Part shown: piece after piece, positions 39,946 to 47,882 of the stretch
Position numbering within the stretch: position 1 is the stretch's first letter
How the letters are laid out: every line of letters starts with the position of its first letter
Assembly: GCA_027486725.1 (NCBI GenBank)
Contig: JAIXOP010000015.1
Span: 151,950-215,949 of the forward strand
From: Burkholderiales bacterium
GTDB lineage: Bacteria; Pseudomonadota; Gammaproteobacteria; Burkholderiales; Burkholderiaceae_A
Direction of reading: 5' to 3'
Length of the DNA stretch: 64,000 nucleotides
Notes under the pieces: generated by a model
Seen by the model: only the letters and a program-made list of their open reading frames with translations
Told to the model about the DNA's origin: nothing
The model's database searches: none
Program-made: the position numbers and the translations under genes

Positions 39946-40944
39946 ATGAATCAAACCGAGCGCCTGCAGCTGATCATGAGCACCCTGCGCAGCAAGGGCG
40001 CCTTCGCTCGACAAGAGATGATCGAGCGCTTCGAGATCTCCGAACCCACATTCAAGCGCGACCTTGAGTTTTTGCGCAGCCGATACGGTGCAGACATCAC
40101 CTACGACCGGATGAGCAAGCTCTACCGGCTGGCCAGCCGAGAGGATCTCCACGGCAAATATGTGGCCGGCGAGCGCATTGAACTCGCCGGACTCTGGTTT
40201 GGACCGGATGAACTCCAGGCCCTGCTCTCCATGTATGCGCTGCTCGATGGGGTCGGAGCGCAAGACATCCTGGGCTCCCACCTGGCTCCATTCAAGGCAC
40301 GCATCGAGCAGATGCTGGGCGATGGATCCCAGAAGGCCGAGCGCGTTCGCCAGTGCATTCGCATCCTGCCCATGGCTGCGCGGCCAATGTCGCCGTTTTT
40401 TGTCCAGATTGCCCAGCTGACCCTCGATGGCCGCCGCTTTGAGATGCGCTACCACCAGCGCCAGCGCGGCGAATCCACCCTCCGAATCGTGAGCCCTCAG
40501 CGGCTGGTTTATTACCGCAACAACTGGTATCTCGATGCTTATTGCCACCTGCGCGAACGCCTCTCGACCTTTGCGCTCGATGCGATCGAGGCAGTGACAC
40601 CCCTGAAGGGCCGCGCCAAAGTCGTGGCCGAAGCGAAGCTCGACCGAGTGCTGGCCGCCGGCTACGGCATCTTCAATGGCTCGGTGGTCGACACCGCGGT
40701 CCTGCAGTTCTCCTCGGCCGTCAGTCCCTGGGTCTCCAAAGAGAGCTGGCACCCCAACCAGGAGGGAGCATGGGTCAACGAGGGCGAATGGCGCCTGAGC
40801 TTTCCCTACTCCCACACCCGAGAGCTGGTCATGGACATCCTGCGCTGGGGGGCCGATGTGCGGGTCATTTCCCCAGCGAGTCTGGCCCAATTGGTCCACG
40901 AGGCGCACGCCAAGGCGGCGGAGGCCTACACTAAGCCATCATGA
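39946..40944 (+). CDS. WYL-domain transcriptional regulator
   Basis: 332-residue regulator. An N-terminal winged helix (about 1-60, ERLQLIMSTLRSKGAF and FEISEPTFKRDLEFLR) precedes a WYL domain (about 145-215) with the signature W-Y-L-D-A-Y-C, and a C-terminal WCX region. WYL domains sense small ligands, often nucleotides or single-stranded DNA. The stop overlaps the next gene (ATGA), so it may control its own operon. Confidence 0.9.
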   Translation: MNQTERLQLIMSTLRSKGAFARQEMIERFEISEPTFKRDLEFLRSRYGADITYDRMSKLYRLASREDLHGKYVAGERIELAGLWFGPDELQALLSMYALLDGVGAQDILGSHLAPFKARIEQMLGDGSQKAERVRQCIRILPMAARPMSPFFVQIAQLTLDGRRFEMRYHQRQRGESTLRIVSPQRLVYYRNNWYLDAYCHLRERLSTFALDAIEAVTPLKGRAKVVAEAKLDRVLAAGYGIFNGSVVDTAVLQFSSAVSPWVSKESWHPNQEGAWVNEGEWRLSFPYSHTRELVMDILRWGADVRVISPASLAQLVHEAHAKAAEAYTKPS

Positions 40945-41375
40945 ACCGACTCGCCCAAGCCTTCCTCGTCCTCTGCGCTCTGGTGTTTTTTGCCATCGGC
41001 GCCAACACCTTCGCCAACCCCCTGGCGGCCATGTCGCCGCTCGATCTGGCGATCAACTCGCCCCGGGCGCTCAACGAAATCCGCGCCAACTACGGTGGTC
41101 TGCAGATCGGCATCGGTCTGGTCCTGATCTGGGGTGCCGTGTCCAGAGGCTTTCGCAGTCAGGCCCTGCTGGTGCAGACCCTTCTTATGGGCGGCCTGGC
41201 CTTTGGCCGACTCGTGCACTGGTTGCAGGATGGAAACCCCGGCGAGTTCAACAACCTTCTGCTGGGTGTGGAGCTCGGGGTGACCGTTGCTTCGCTTGTG
41301 CTGTGGGCGGTCCTGCGCCGTGCCCAGCACGAGGTGCGCCGTGTGCCCAGCACCCGCGCGGGGGGTTCTCGCTGA
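40941..41375 (+). CDS. DUF4345 family membrane protein
   Basis: 144-residue inner-membrane protein with about four hydrophobic helices. It begins with NRLAQAFLVLCALVFFAIG and contains the family-like segment NEIRANYGGLQIGIGL. The ATG overlaps the WYL stop by four bases and its own stop overlaps the next ATG by one. Function unknown; such proteins are small membrane proteins with no known activity. Confidence 0.75.
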   Translation: MNRLAQAFLVLCALVFFAIGANTFANPLAAMSPLDLAINSPRALNEIRANYGGLQIGIGLVLIWGAVSRGFRSQALLVQTLLMGGLAFGRLVHWLQDGNPGEFNNLLLGVELGVTVASLVLWAVLRRAQHEVRRVPSTRAGGSR

Positions 41376-42292
41376 TGGAGCTGCCCGCCATCGCCACCCT
41401 TCTGCCGGCCCACATCGAGTGGCGGCAGTTGTTCCTGATTGGCATGGTTCCCATCTTCCTGCTGGCTTTCTTGATGGAGGTGCATGTGCTGCGGCGGCGC
41501 GGGCAGCAGCGAAGCATCCACCCCAAGGAGGTGCTCGCCAACCTCTCGCTGGGGGGCAGCTACCTCGGCTTTGAGGCCCTCATGTTTCTGCTGGTCACGG
41601 GGGTGGTCTTTGACTGGGCCTATGGCCTTCGAGCCTTCGACATTCCAGTCAATGCCGCCACCGCCGTGCCCATCTTCATTGCGGTGGAGTTCTGCTTCTA
41701 TTGGTTCCACCGGGCCTCCCATCGGGTGCGCTGGTTCTGGACGGCTCATGTGCCCCACCACAGCGGCGAGGTGATGAACTTCACCACCGCCATGCGCCAG
41801 AGCCTGCTCAATGCCTTCGTCTGCTCCTGGGTGTTTTATTTGCCGCTGGCCTTTCTTGGTATCCCACCCGCGGTGATCTTCTTCTGCCTGTCGGTGAGCC
41901 TGGCCTACCAGTACTTCATCCACACCGAATCGGTGGGCAAGCTGCCCGCCTGGTTTGAGTATGTTTTCAATACTCCCAGCCACCATCGGGCGCATCATGG
42001 GCGCGATGCCCAGTACATCGACCGCAACTTCGGCGGCGTGCTGATTGTGTTTGACCGACTCTTCGGCAGCTTCGCCGAAGAGACCCACCGACCCGATTTC
42101 GGCATTCCACAGCAGATCCGCTCCTACAACTTCCTGGTGCTCAACATCCACGAGCTGGTCGATATGCTGCGCGATGTTTTGGCACCCGGGCCCATATCTC
42201 AGAGGCTTCGGCACCTGGTGATGCCACCCGAGTGGCGCCGGCCGGGGCACACCCCGATCCGCACCTGGACTGTAGAGGACAAAAGCGCATGA
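41375..42292 (+). CDS. Sterol desaturase / fatty acid hydroxylase family protein
   Basis: Di-iron membrane oxygenase of 305 residues. The histidine boxes are HRASH, HVPHHSGEVMN and NTPSHHRAHHGRDAQYIDRN, with hydrophobic helices before and between them. The last His box and the following NFGGVLIVFDRLFGSF are typical of the bacterial sterol-desaturase-like group, which hydroxylates lipids or carotenoids. Third gene of an overlapping operon with a regulator and a DUF4345 protein. Substrate unknown. Confidence 0.9.
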   Translation: MELPAIATLLPAHIEWRQLFLIGMVPIFLLAFLMEVHVLRRRGQQRSIHPKEVLANLSLGGSYLGFEALMFLLVTGVVFDWAYGLRAFDIPVNAATAVPIFIAVEFCFYWFHRASHRVRWFWTAHVPHHSGEVMNFTTAMRQSLLNAFVCSWVFYLPLAFLGIPPAVIFFCLSVSLAYQYFIHTESVGKLPAWFEYVFNTPSHHRAHHGRDAQYIDRNFGGVLIVFDRLFGSFAEETHRPDFGIPQQIRSYNFLVLNIHELVDMLRDVLAPGPISQRLRHLVMPPEWRRPGHTPIRTWTVEDKSA

Positions 42293-42672
42293 CTCCAATC
42301 ACCCTGCATCGGGCTGGCCGCTGGGCCGGCCTCGCAACCATTGCCGCACTCCTCTCGGGCTGTGCGGCATTCCAGCTCTCCCATCCCACCAAGCCGCCCG
42401 AGGCTCTGGCACAGGATCGTTACGACTGCGCACAAGAGGCCGCCAAGGCCTTCCCGCCCCAGATCGTTCGGGTTCCCACGCTGGGCTACGGCGCATTCAA
42501 CTATTCCTACGGCCCGAGCTTTCGACACCCGCACAGCCCCTTCATCTCGCCCTTTGGTGATCCCTTCGGCCCGCAAATCTTTCAAACGCCGGTGGATGCC
42601 AATCGGAATGCGCGCGACGATATGGAAGAGAAGTGCCTGGCGGCCAAGGGCTGGGTTCGTGGCATTCAGTAA
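42289..42672 (+). CDS. Hypothetical lipoprotein
   Basis: 127-residue secreted protein with a signal peptide ending in LLSGC. The mature part has a Tyr/Phe/Pro-rich middle (GYGAFNYSYGPSFRHPHSPF) and ends in a Cys-containing helix (MEEKCLAAKGWV). The two Cys residues at about 47 and 118 may pair in the periplasm. Its ATG overlaps the hydroxylase stop by four bases, closing the operon. I do not recognise the family. Confidence 0.75.
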   Translation: MTPITLHRAGRWAGLATIAALLSGCAAFQLSHPTKPPEALAQDRYDCAQEAAKAFPPQIVRVPTLGYGAFNYSYGPSFRHPHSPFISPFGDPFGPQIFQTPVDANRNARDDMEEKCLAAKGWVRGIQ

Positions 42673-42747
42673 GCCCATTCAGTAAGCCCCTCAGCACGCC
42701 CCGAAGCCTTTCCTCGCTTCACCCCCACCCACCCCACCGGAGCATTC

Positions 42748-43350
42748 ATGGAACTGTTTGACGCCATCTACCAACGCCGCGCTGTCAAAGCCTTCGATCC
42801 CGCACACCAGATTTCGGAGGCCGACGAGCGCAAGCTCTTTGAGGCCGCCATCCAATCCCCCACAAGCTTCAATATCCAGCACTGGCGATTTGTGGTCGCG
42901 CGCGACCCGGCGCTGCGCAAAGAGATTCGGGCACTGGGCAACGACCAGGCCCAGATGACCGATGCCTCGCTGCTGGTGATCATGACGGCTGACACCAAGG
43001 CCTGGCAGAAGAATCCGAGCCGTTATTGGGCGCAAGCCCCCAAAGAGGTGGCCGACCTGCTGGTGGGCTGGATGGGCCCCTTCCACGAGGGCCGCGAGTG
43101 GCTGCAGCGCGACGAGGCTCAGCGCTCGATCGGTATGGCCATGCAGACTCTGATGCTTGCCGCCAAGGGCATGGGGCTCGACTCCTGCCCGATGATCGGC
43201 TTTGACATCGAGGGCGTGGCCAAACTCATCAACCTGCCCGCCGACCATGTGATGGGCCCGATGGTAGCCATTGGAAAAGGCATCAAGGCTCCCTGGGCCA
43301 AGCCCGGTCAGCTGTCCCTCTCCGAGGTGCTGGTCAACAACCGCTTCTAG
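42748..43350 (+). CDS. Nitroreductase family protein
   Basis: FMN-dependent oxidoreductase of 200 residues. The opening FDAIYQRRAVKAFDP and the Arg pair bind FMN phosphate; SPTSFNIQHWRFVV is the second flavin segment; GLDSCPMIGFD is the usual late block. It probably reduces quinones or nitro compounds with NAD(P)H; the natural substrate is unknown. Convergent with the following esterase, overlapping it by four bases. Confidence 0.9.
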   Translation: MELFDAIYQRRAVKAFDPAHQISEADERKLFEAAIQSPTSFNIQHWRFVVARDPALRKEIRALGNDQAQMTDASLLVIMTADTKAWQKNPSRYWAQAPKEVADLLVGWMGPFHEGREWLQRDEAQRSIGMAMQTLMLAAKGMGLDSCPMIGFDIEGVAKLINLPADHVMGPMVAIGKGIKAPWAKPGQLSLSEVLVNNRF

Positions 43351-44204
43351 TTCCGGGCGAGGTGGCGGTCCATGAATTGGACCGCCCGATCGACGGCCTC
43401 GCCGTCCAGAAAAAACGCGGCCACATGGCCCAGGCCGCGCATCACATAGAGCTCGTTGGGGATGCCTTGTTGGTCGAGCGCCGCCTTGTAATCGGTGGCA
43501 TGGTCCAGGGGCACCACCCAGTCAAAGCTCCCGTGGTAGAGAAATGTCGGCGGGTGCTGCGCAGTGATGTGTCGGATGGGCGAGGCCGCGGCATATTGCT
43601 GCGGCACATCGCCTGGCCGACCCCCGAGATATTGCACCACCAGCTTGCCATCGGCCCATTTGGCCAGCTCCGTGGGCGTGCCGCCACCGACCACCACCGA
43701 CACCCGCTGCTCGGGCGGCGCATCGAGAGCCCCCAAGAGGGCGGCCAGATGGCCTCCCGCCGAATATCCAAAGGCCGCGACCCGCTGGGAATCAATGTTC
43801 AGCTCTTGGGCATTCTGGCGAAGCCAGACCAGGGCCTGACGCAGGTCCTCGACTGGTGCTGGGTGCAGGTGCTTGGGTGAGAAGCGGTAGGTCGCATTCA
43901 TCACCAGATAGCCGCGGGCCGCGAGCCGTTCGGCGATGGAGTTCATCTGGCTGCGACGATCGGGCGGTGCCCAGCCGCCGCCATGGATCAGCAGCACCGC
44001 AGGGGCGAGGGAATGTGCGGGGGATTGGGAAGGAGGATGGGCGGGGAAATGAATGTCGGCCTTCAGGGCCTCGGGCCAGCCCGCTGGGGTGTAGACCACG
44101 TCGCGCTGAACTGGGGGCCGTGCGGACACCTCTTCCGCGGTGGCACCGCCAGCCGTCAGGGCCATGCCCAAAATCGATAGCCATGCCATGAGGGCCGGAC
44201 GCAT
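43347..44204 (-). CDS. Secreted alpha/beta hydrolase (esterase/lipase-like)
   Basis: 285-residue hydrolase with a signal peptide (MAWLSILGMALTAGGATA). It has the oxyanion motif HGGGW, the nucleophile GYSAGGH, and a late GHVAAFF carrying the likely catalytic His. This layout belongs to the BD-FAE/hormone-sensitive-lipase-like group. ATG 44204 is preferred because it gives a clean signal peptide and lies 22 bp after the alcohol dehydrogenase stop. Substrate unknown. Confidence 0.88.
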   Translation of the reverse strand: MRPALMAWLSILGMALTAGGATAEEVSARPPVQRDVVYTPAGWPEALKADIHFPAHPPSQSPAHSLAPAVLLIHGGGWAPPDRRSQMNSIAERLAARGYLVMNATYRFSPKHLHPAPVEDLRQALVWLRQNAQELNIDSQRVAAFGYSAGGHLAALLGALDAPPEQRVSVVVGGGTPTELAKWADGKLVVQYLGGRPGDVPQQYAAASPIRHITAQHPPTFLYHGSFDWVVPLDHATDYKAALDQQGIPNELYVMRGLGHVAAFFLDGEAVDRAVQFMDRHLARN

Positions 44205-44226
44205 GGGTGCATGCCCCGCAGTTGAC

Positions 44227-45264
44227 TTAAGCGGCAAGGTCATTCTCCAGAACGATGCGGTAACGCGCCCGGCCGGACTCCAGATGCGCCAGAGCCGCAT
44301 TGGCATCGCTCAGCTTGAAGCGCTCGACCTGCGCAGAGATGCCGTGGCGGGCGCAGAACTCCAGCATCTGCCGCGTGGCTTGGGGGCCACCCACCGGACT
44401 TGCTGAGACGGACTTCTGACCCGGCAGAAGGTCAAAGACCCCCACACTCAGAGGCTTGAGCACCGCGCCCACGACATGCAGCCGACCCTTGGGTGCAAGG
44501 AGCGCCAGGTATGCATGCCAGGGCAGCTCCTGGTTGACGGTCGACAGAATCAAGTCAAACCGAGTCTCGAGTGCCGCCAAGACCTCGGGATCAGTGCTGC
44601 TCACGAAGTCGTGCGCTCCCAAGGATTTTGCCTCGGCCTCCTTGTCGGCAGAGCTGCTGAAGGCCGTGACATGGCAGCCCCACTTGGCAGCAAACTGAAT
44701 GGCCAGATGGCCCAGGCCACCGATGCCGATGACGCCCACGCGCGCGAGGGGCGAGATGCCGAATTGAACCAACGGATTGAATACGGTGAGCCCACCGCAG
44801 AACAGTGGCCCTGCTGCCAACGGATCGAGCTCCTCGGGCAAAGGAATGGCCCACATGGCCTGGCAACGCACATGGCTGGCAAAGCCACCGGAGCGGCCAA
44901 CAATGGTGGCCTCATTGCGCGAGCAGAGGTTCTGATCACCGCCAAGGCACTGGGCGCAGTGCTGACAGCTGGATGACACCCAGCCGAGACCCACCCGCTG
45001 CCCAACCGACAGCCCCCGCGCGGCCGAGCCCAGCGCGGTGATGCGGCCCACGATCTCATGTCCTGGGACCAGAGGGTACTGGCTTGCGCCCCAGTGGTTG
45101 TGCAACATGGAGAGGTCCGAATGGCAGATGCCACAGGCCTCGACAGCAATCTCGACTTGATCGTCGGCCAACGGAGCAAGCTCGATGTGCATGGCCTTGA
45201 GCGGGGCTCCAGCCTGTTCGGCGGCCATGGCGAGGGTGGTGTTGCGGACGGCGGCTGGACGCAT
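44227..45264 (-). CDS. Zinc-dependent NAD(P) alcohol dehydrogenase (CAD/YahK type)
   Basis: 345-residue medium-chain dehydrogenase. Catalytic zinc ligands are in ACGICHSD (Cys near 44) and GHEIVG (His near 69). Structural zinc is held by C-x2-C-x2-C-x7-C (CQHCAQC and then LC). The cofactor fold shows GIGGLGHLAIQFA followed by SSSADKEAEA, where Ser in place of Asp suggests NADPH. This is the cinnamyl-alcohol-dehydrogenase group, acting on many aldehydes. Confidence 0.92.
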   Translation of the reverse strand: MRPAAVRNTTLAMAAEQAGAPLKAMHIELAPLADDQVEIAVEACGICHSDLSMLHNHWGASQYPLVPGHEIVGRITALGSAARGLSVGQRVGLGWVSSSCQHCAQCLGGDQNLCSRNEATIVGRSGGFASHVRCQAMWAIPLPEELDPLAAGPLFCGGLTVFNPLVQFGISPLARVGVIGIGGLGHLAIQFAAKWGCHVTAFSSSADKEAEAKSLGAHDFVSSTDPEVLAALETRFDLILSTVNQELPWHAYLALLAPKGRLHVVGAVLKPLSVGVFDLLPGQKSVSASPVGGPQATRQMLEFCARHGISAQVERFKLSDANAALAHLESGRARYRIVLENDLAA

Positions 45265-45299
45265 GGGGAATCCTTTGGGGGAGAAGATTCTTTAGAAGA

Positions 45300-46247
45300 T
45301 CAGCCCGGCGAGGCAGGCATTGACGGCAGCGCCTTGAGGTGGCGATTCAGGAACTCGATTTGGTCGGCGACCACCCGCTCGAATGCGTCACCCACATAGA
45401 TATCGAAGTGGCCATCGCGGTAGGTCTTGATCTCGCCACGGGCCGCCTGGGCGGCGTATCTTAGTGTCGGCCCTGCGGGGGCCACGCTGTCGGTCTCGCA
45501 GACACAAAACAGCACCGGCGCCGAAATCTTCTTGGCGCTCCTGCCGGGGTAATACCCAATGATGTCGAGCGCAAACCGTGCGGCCACTTCGTTGGGGGCG
45601 GTGCAGCCTGCCTTGCGCAAAACGGTGTATCCGTCGTAAGCATCGGGAGCATTCATCAGCCCGGTCTCACCGGGCTTGGCAGCCACCGCAACCATGCGGG
45701 GCGCACACCCAAACCAGGACCCCACGCGGTCCGACATCGCCAGTGCCGAAACCTTGAGCGAGGTCAATGGGCTGAGCGTCAGGCTGGAGGCAAGCCCATG
45801 GGTGAAGGGGCACTGGGCTACGACTGCTGCGACGGTCTGGCCACGCGCCTGAGCCTGAGCGGCAACGGCCAACACATGGCCACCACCAAAGGATGTGCCC
45901 CAGAGGGCAATTCTCGACGGATCGATGTTGGAAAGAGTTCGTGCGTGGGCGAGTGCTGAATGCCAATCTTCCTGTTGATGATCGATGTCGAGCAGCTGCC
46001 GCGGCTCGCCACCGCTCTCGCCAAAGTGCCGATAGTCAAACACCAGGCAGGCAAAGCCCTGCGCTGCGAACCGCTCGGCGAAGGCATCCAGACGCATGGT
46101 GCGAACGCCACCGACACCGTGCGCCATCACGATCATGGGGTGGGGTCCGGCGGTGCTTGGAAGGTAGAGGTCACCCGCACAAAAGGCATCGCCCGATGCA
46201 AAGCGGGTGGGAGTTGCACTGAAGGGGATGGGAGTCTGGGAGGTCAT
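45300..46247 (-). CDS. Alpha/beta hydrolase (dienelactone-hydrolase-related)
   Basis: 315-residue cytoplasmic hydrolase. Motifs are MAHGVGGVR at the oxyanion region, the nucleophile GTSFGGGH, the acid in CETDSVAP, and the His in DGHFDIY. ATG 46247 starts immediately before the domain; the open frame runs further without a ribosome site. The gene lies 35 bp upstream of the alcohol dehydrogenase, so the two and the esterase could be co-transcribed. Substrate unknown. Confidence 0.87.
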   Translation of the reverse strand: MTSQTPIPFSATPTRFASGDAFCAGDLYLPSTAGPHPMIVMAHGVGGVRTMRLDAFAERFAAQGFACLVFDYRHFGESGGEPRQLLDIDHQQEDWHSALAHARTLSNIDPSRIALWGTSFGGGHVLAVAAQAQARGQTVAAVVAQCPFTHGLASSLTLSPLTSLKVSALAMSDRVGSWFGCAPRMVAVAAKPGETGLMNAPDAYDGYTVLRKAGCTAPNEVAARFALDIIGYYPGRSAKKISAPVLFCVCETDSVAPAGPTLRYAAQAARGEIKTYRDGHFDIYVGDAFERVVADQIEFLNRHLKALPSMPASPG

Positions 46248-46424
46248 GTTGTCGGCGATGAGGGCGGGTCTGAACTCAGTTGCGGAGTGTATCGATCGCG
46301 TGCAGTCCGTGCGCACTCACAGCTCAAAAAACGCCCGTATTTACCCGCGTGTCAGTGGGTCGAACTCCCTTGGCCCTTGGTCCGACGCGACAGTCGCAAG
46401 GAACTAAACATCGGAGTAAGAACG

Positions 46425-47882
46425 ATGGAGCCACCTGCAACGTCCTTTGCCACAGCCCGAAGGGTCCTGTTTCTGACGGTCTTTGGCCTCAGTGCGGCGG
46501 GCTGTGGAGATGAAGCAACCGAGCCCACGAGGTCGTCCAACGCAGGCAATGCCGCAGCGTCGTCACCATCCAACCCCATTGCCACAGCACAGAGTTCCGC
46601 CGCCTTGTCTGCCCTTCCCGGCGGTCTGGGGTGTGGCTGGTCGATCGCCAGCGATGCCAACCTTGCCAACCTTTTCTTCCCGGACAAGGCTGCTCGCTAT
46701 TGGGTCGCGTATCTCCCCTTAACCCCCGCGATGCAGGTTCGGGTCCGGGGGCAGTACCCCGAGGCACGGTATTTCTCCTTCAACGCCTATGGTCCCACCG
46801 TCGCTCCGACCGACGCCCTTGCCGACTTTGAGTTGTCGCCAGTGGCTGGCGGCGCCAATCCCTTCGCCAAACAAGGGGCCAAGCCGGGCGACACGTATCA
46901 AATGGTCTTCAAGTTTGGCGACATTCCTACATCCCGCGCACCGAACACTTTGTACTCGGGAAGTCTGCCGCTGATGAACTTCTCGGTGCCCAACGGATTC
47001 CTTGGTGTGATGTTTTACCGAACCTACGTGGCGTCTGGCGAAGGGCTGCGAGGAAATGTGCCACTGCCCACACTCACGTTGGAGACATCTGCAGGAGAGC
47101 CCATCGCAACTCTGCCCACCTGCGAGGAGCCACCGCTTCCCACACTGGGAGGCCTACTGCCAAGCACCGGCGTGAACCAGTTGCTCAATGAATCCGACTA
47201 CCCGGACCAGCTTCCTCTGCCGCTCTCGAATGCCGCGAACCCGCCGGCAGTCGAGGTGTTTAGAAACACTCAAACCAGTGTTGCGGACTTCCTTCAGGCC
47301 CAACTGGGCATCCCCGGAACCGCGCCCAAACTGCCCTCCACCGGCTCGGGCGGATTCGCTAGCAATATCCACAACGACTACACCACCACCCTGCTGTCTC
47401 GGCGGCACGGCAATCTCGTGCTGTTCCGAGGTCGTGCCCCCACCTTCCGCGGCCAGACGGCGGTGGCGTTTGGGGAGGAGCAGGTCCGCTACTGGTCCAT
47501 CTGCCAGAACGAGTTCTACACACAGCGATTCACCGACTGCGTTCTGGACAGCGAAGCCGCACTCGACTCGGATGGTTTCTACACCGTCGCCATATCGGAC
47601 GCTGCAGATCGCCCCCCAGATGCGACTGCGTCCAACGGCATCTCTTGGCTTCCCTGGGGCCCCTATCCAGATGGGTTGATTCTGTATCGGCAGATGCTGG
47701 CCAATCCAGCCTTTTCGCAGGCGATTCGACGGGTGGGAATCAACGACTCGGCACCCCAGGTGATGGGAGATTATTTCCCCGAAGTTACATACTGCCGACC
47801 GGAGGTGTTCTCCGGCGCTGGAACGCTCACCCCCCGACAACGGTTTGAAGCCTGCAAGGCCGACCAGCGGGGGCGCATGTGA
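46425..47882 (+). CDS. Large secreted lipoprotein, unknown function (first of pair)
   Basis: 485-residue protein with an N-terminal signal peptide and lipobox LSAAGC (Cys near 27). A Ser/Asn/Ala linker follows. The first domain (about 65-200) reads YWVAYLPLTPAMQVRVRGQYPEARYFSFNAYGP; the last (about 330-440) has RYWSICQNEFYTQRFTDCVLD and YTVAISDAADRPPDA, then NGISWLPWGPYPDG. These phrases recur in other uncharacterised secreted proteins, but I know no function. The stop overlaps the next gene (TGATG), so the two are co-translated. Confidence 0.8.
   Translation: MEPPATSFATARRVLFLTVFGLSAAGCGDEATEPTRSSNAGNAAASSPSNPIATAQSSAALSALPGGLGCGWSIASDANLANLFFPDKAARYWVAYLPLTPAMQVRVRGQYPEARYFSFNAYGPTVAPTDALADFELSPVAGGANPFAKQGAKPGDTYQMVFKFGDIPTSRAPNTLYSGSLPLMNFSVPNGFLGVMFYRTYVASGEGLRGNVPLPTLTLETSAGEPIATLPTCEEPPLPTLGGLLPSTGVNQLLNESDYPDQLPLPLSNAANPPAVEVFRNTQTSVADFLQAQLGIPGTAPKLPSTGSGGFASNIHNDYTTTLLSRRHGNLVLFRGRAPTFRGQTAVAFGEEQVRYWSICQNEFYTQRFTDCVLDSEAALDSDGFYTVAISDAADRPPDATASNGISWLPWGPYPDGLILYRQMLANPAFSQAIRRVGINDSAPQVMGDYFPEVTYCRPEVFSGAGTLTPRQRFEACKADQRGRM

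Noticed and set aside
45960..46424. Upstream extension of the first secreted lipoprotein by about 155 codons
   Set aside because: The extension overlaps the divergent hydrolase gene and would destroy the signal peptide that starts at 46425.
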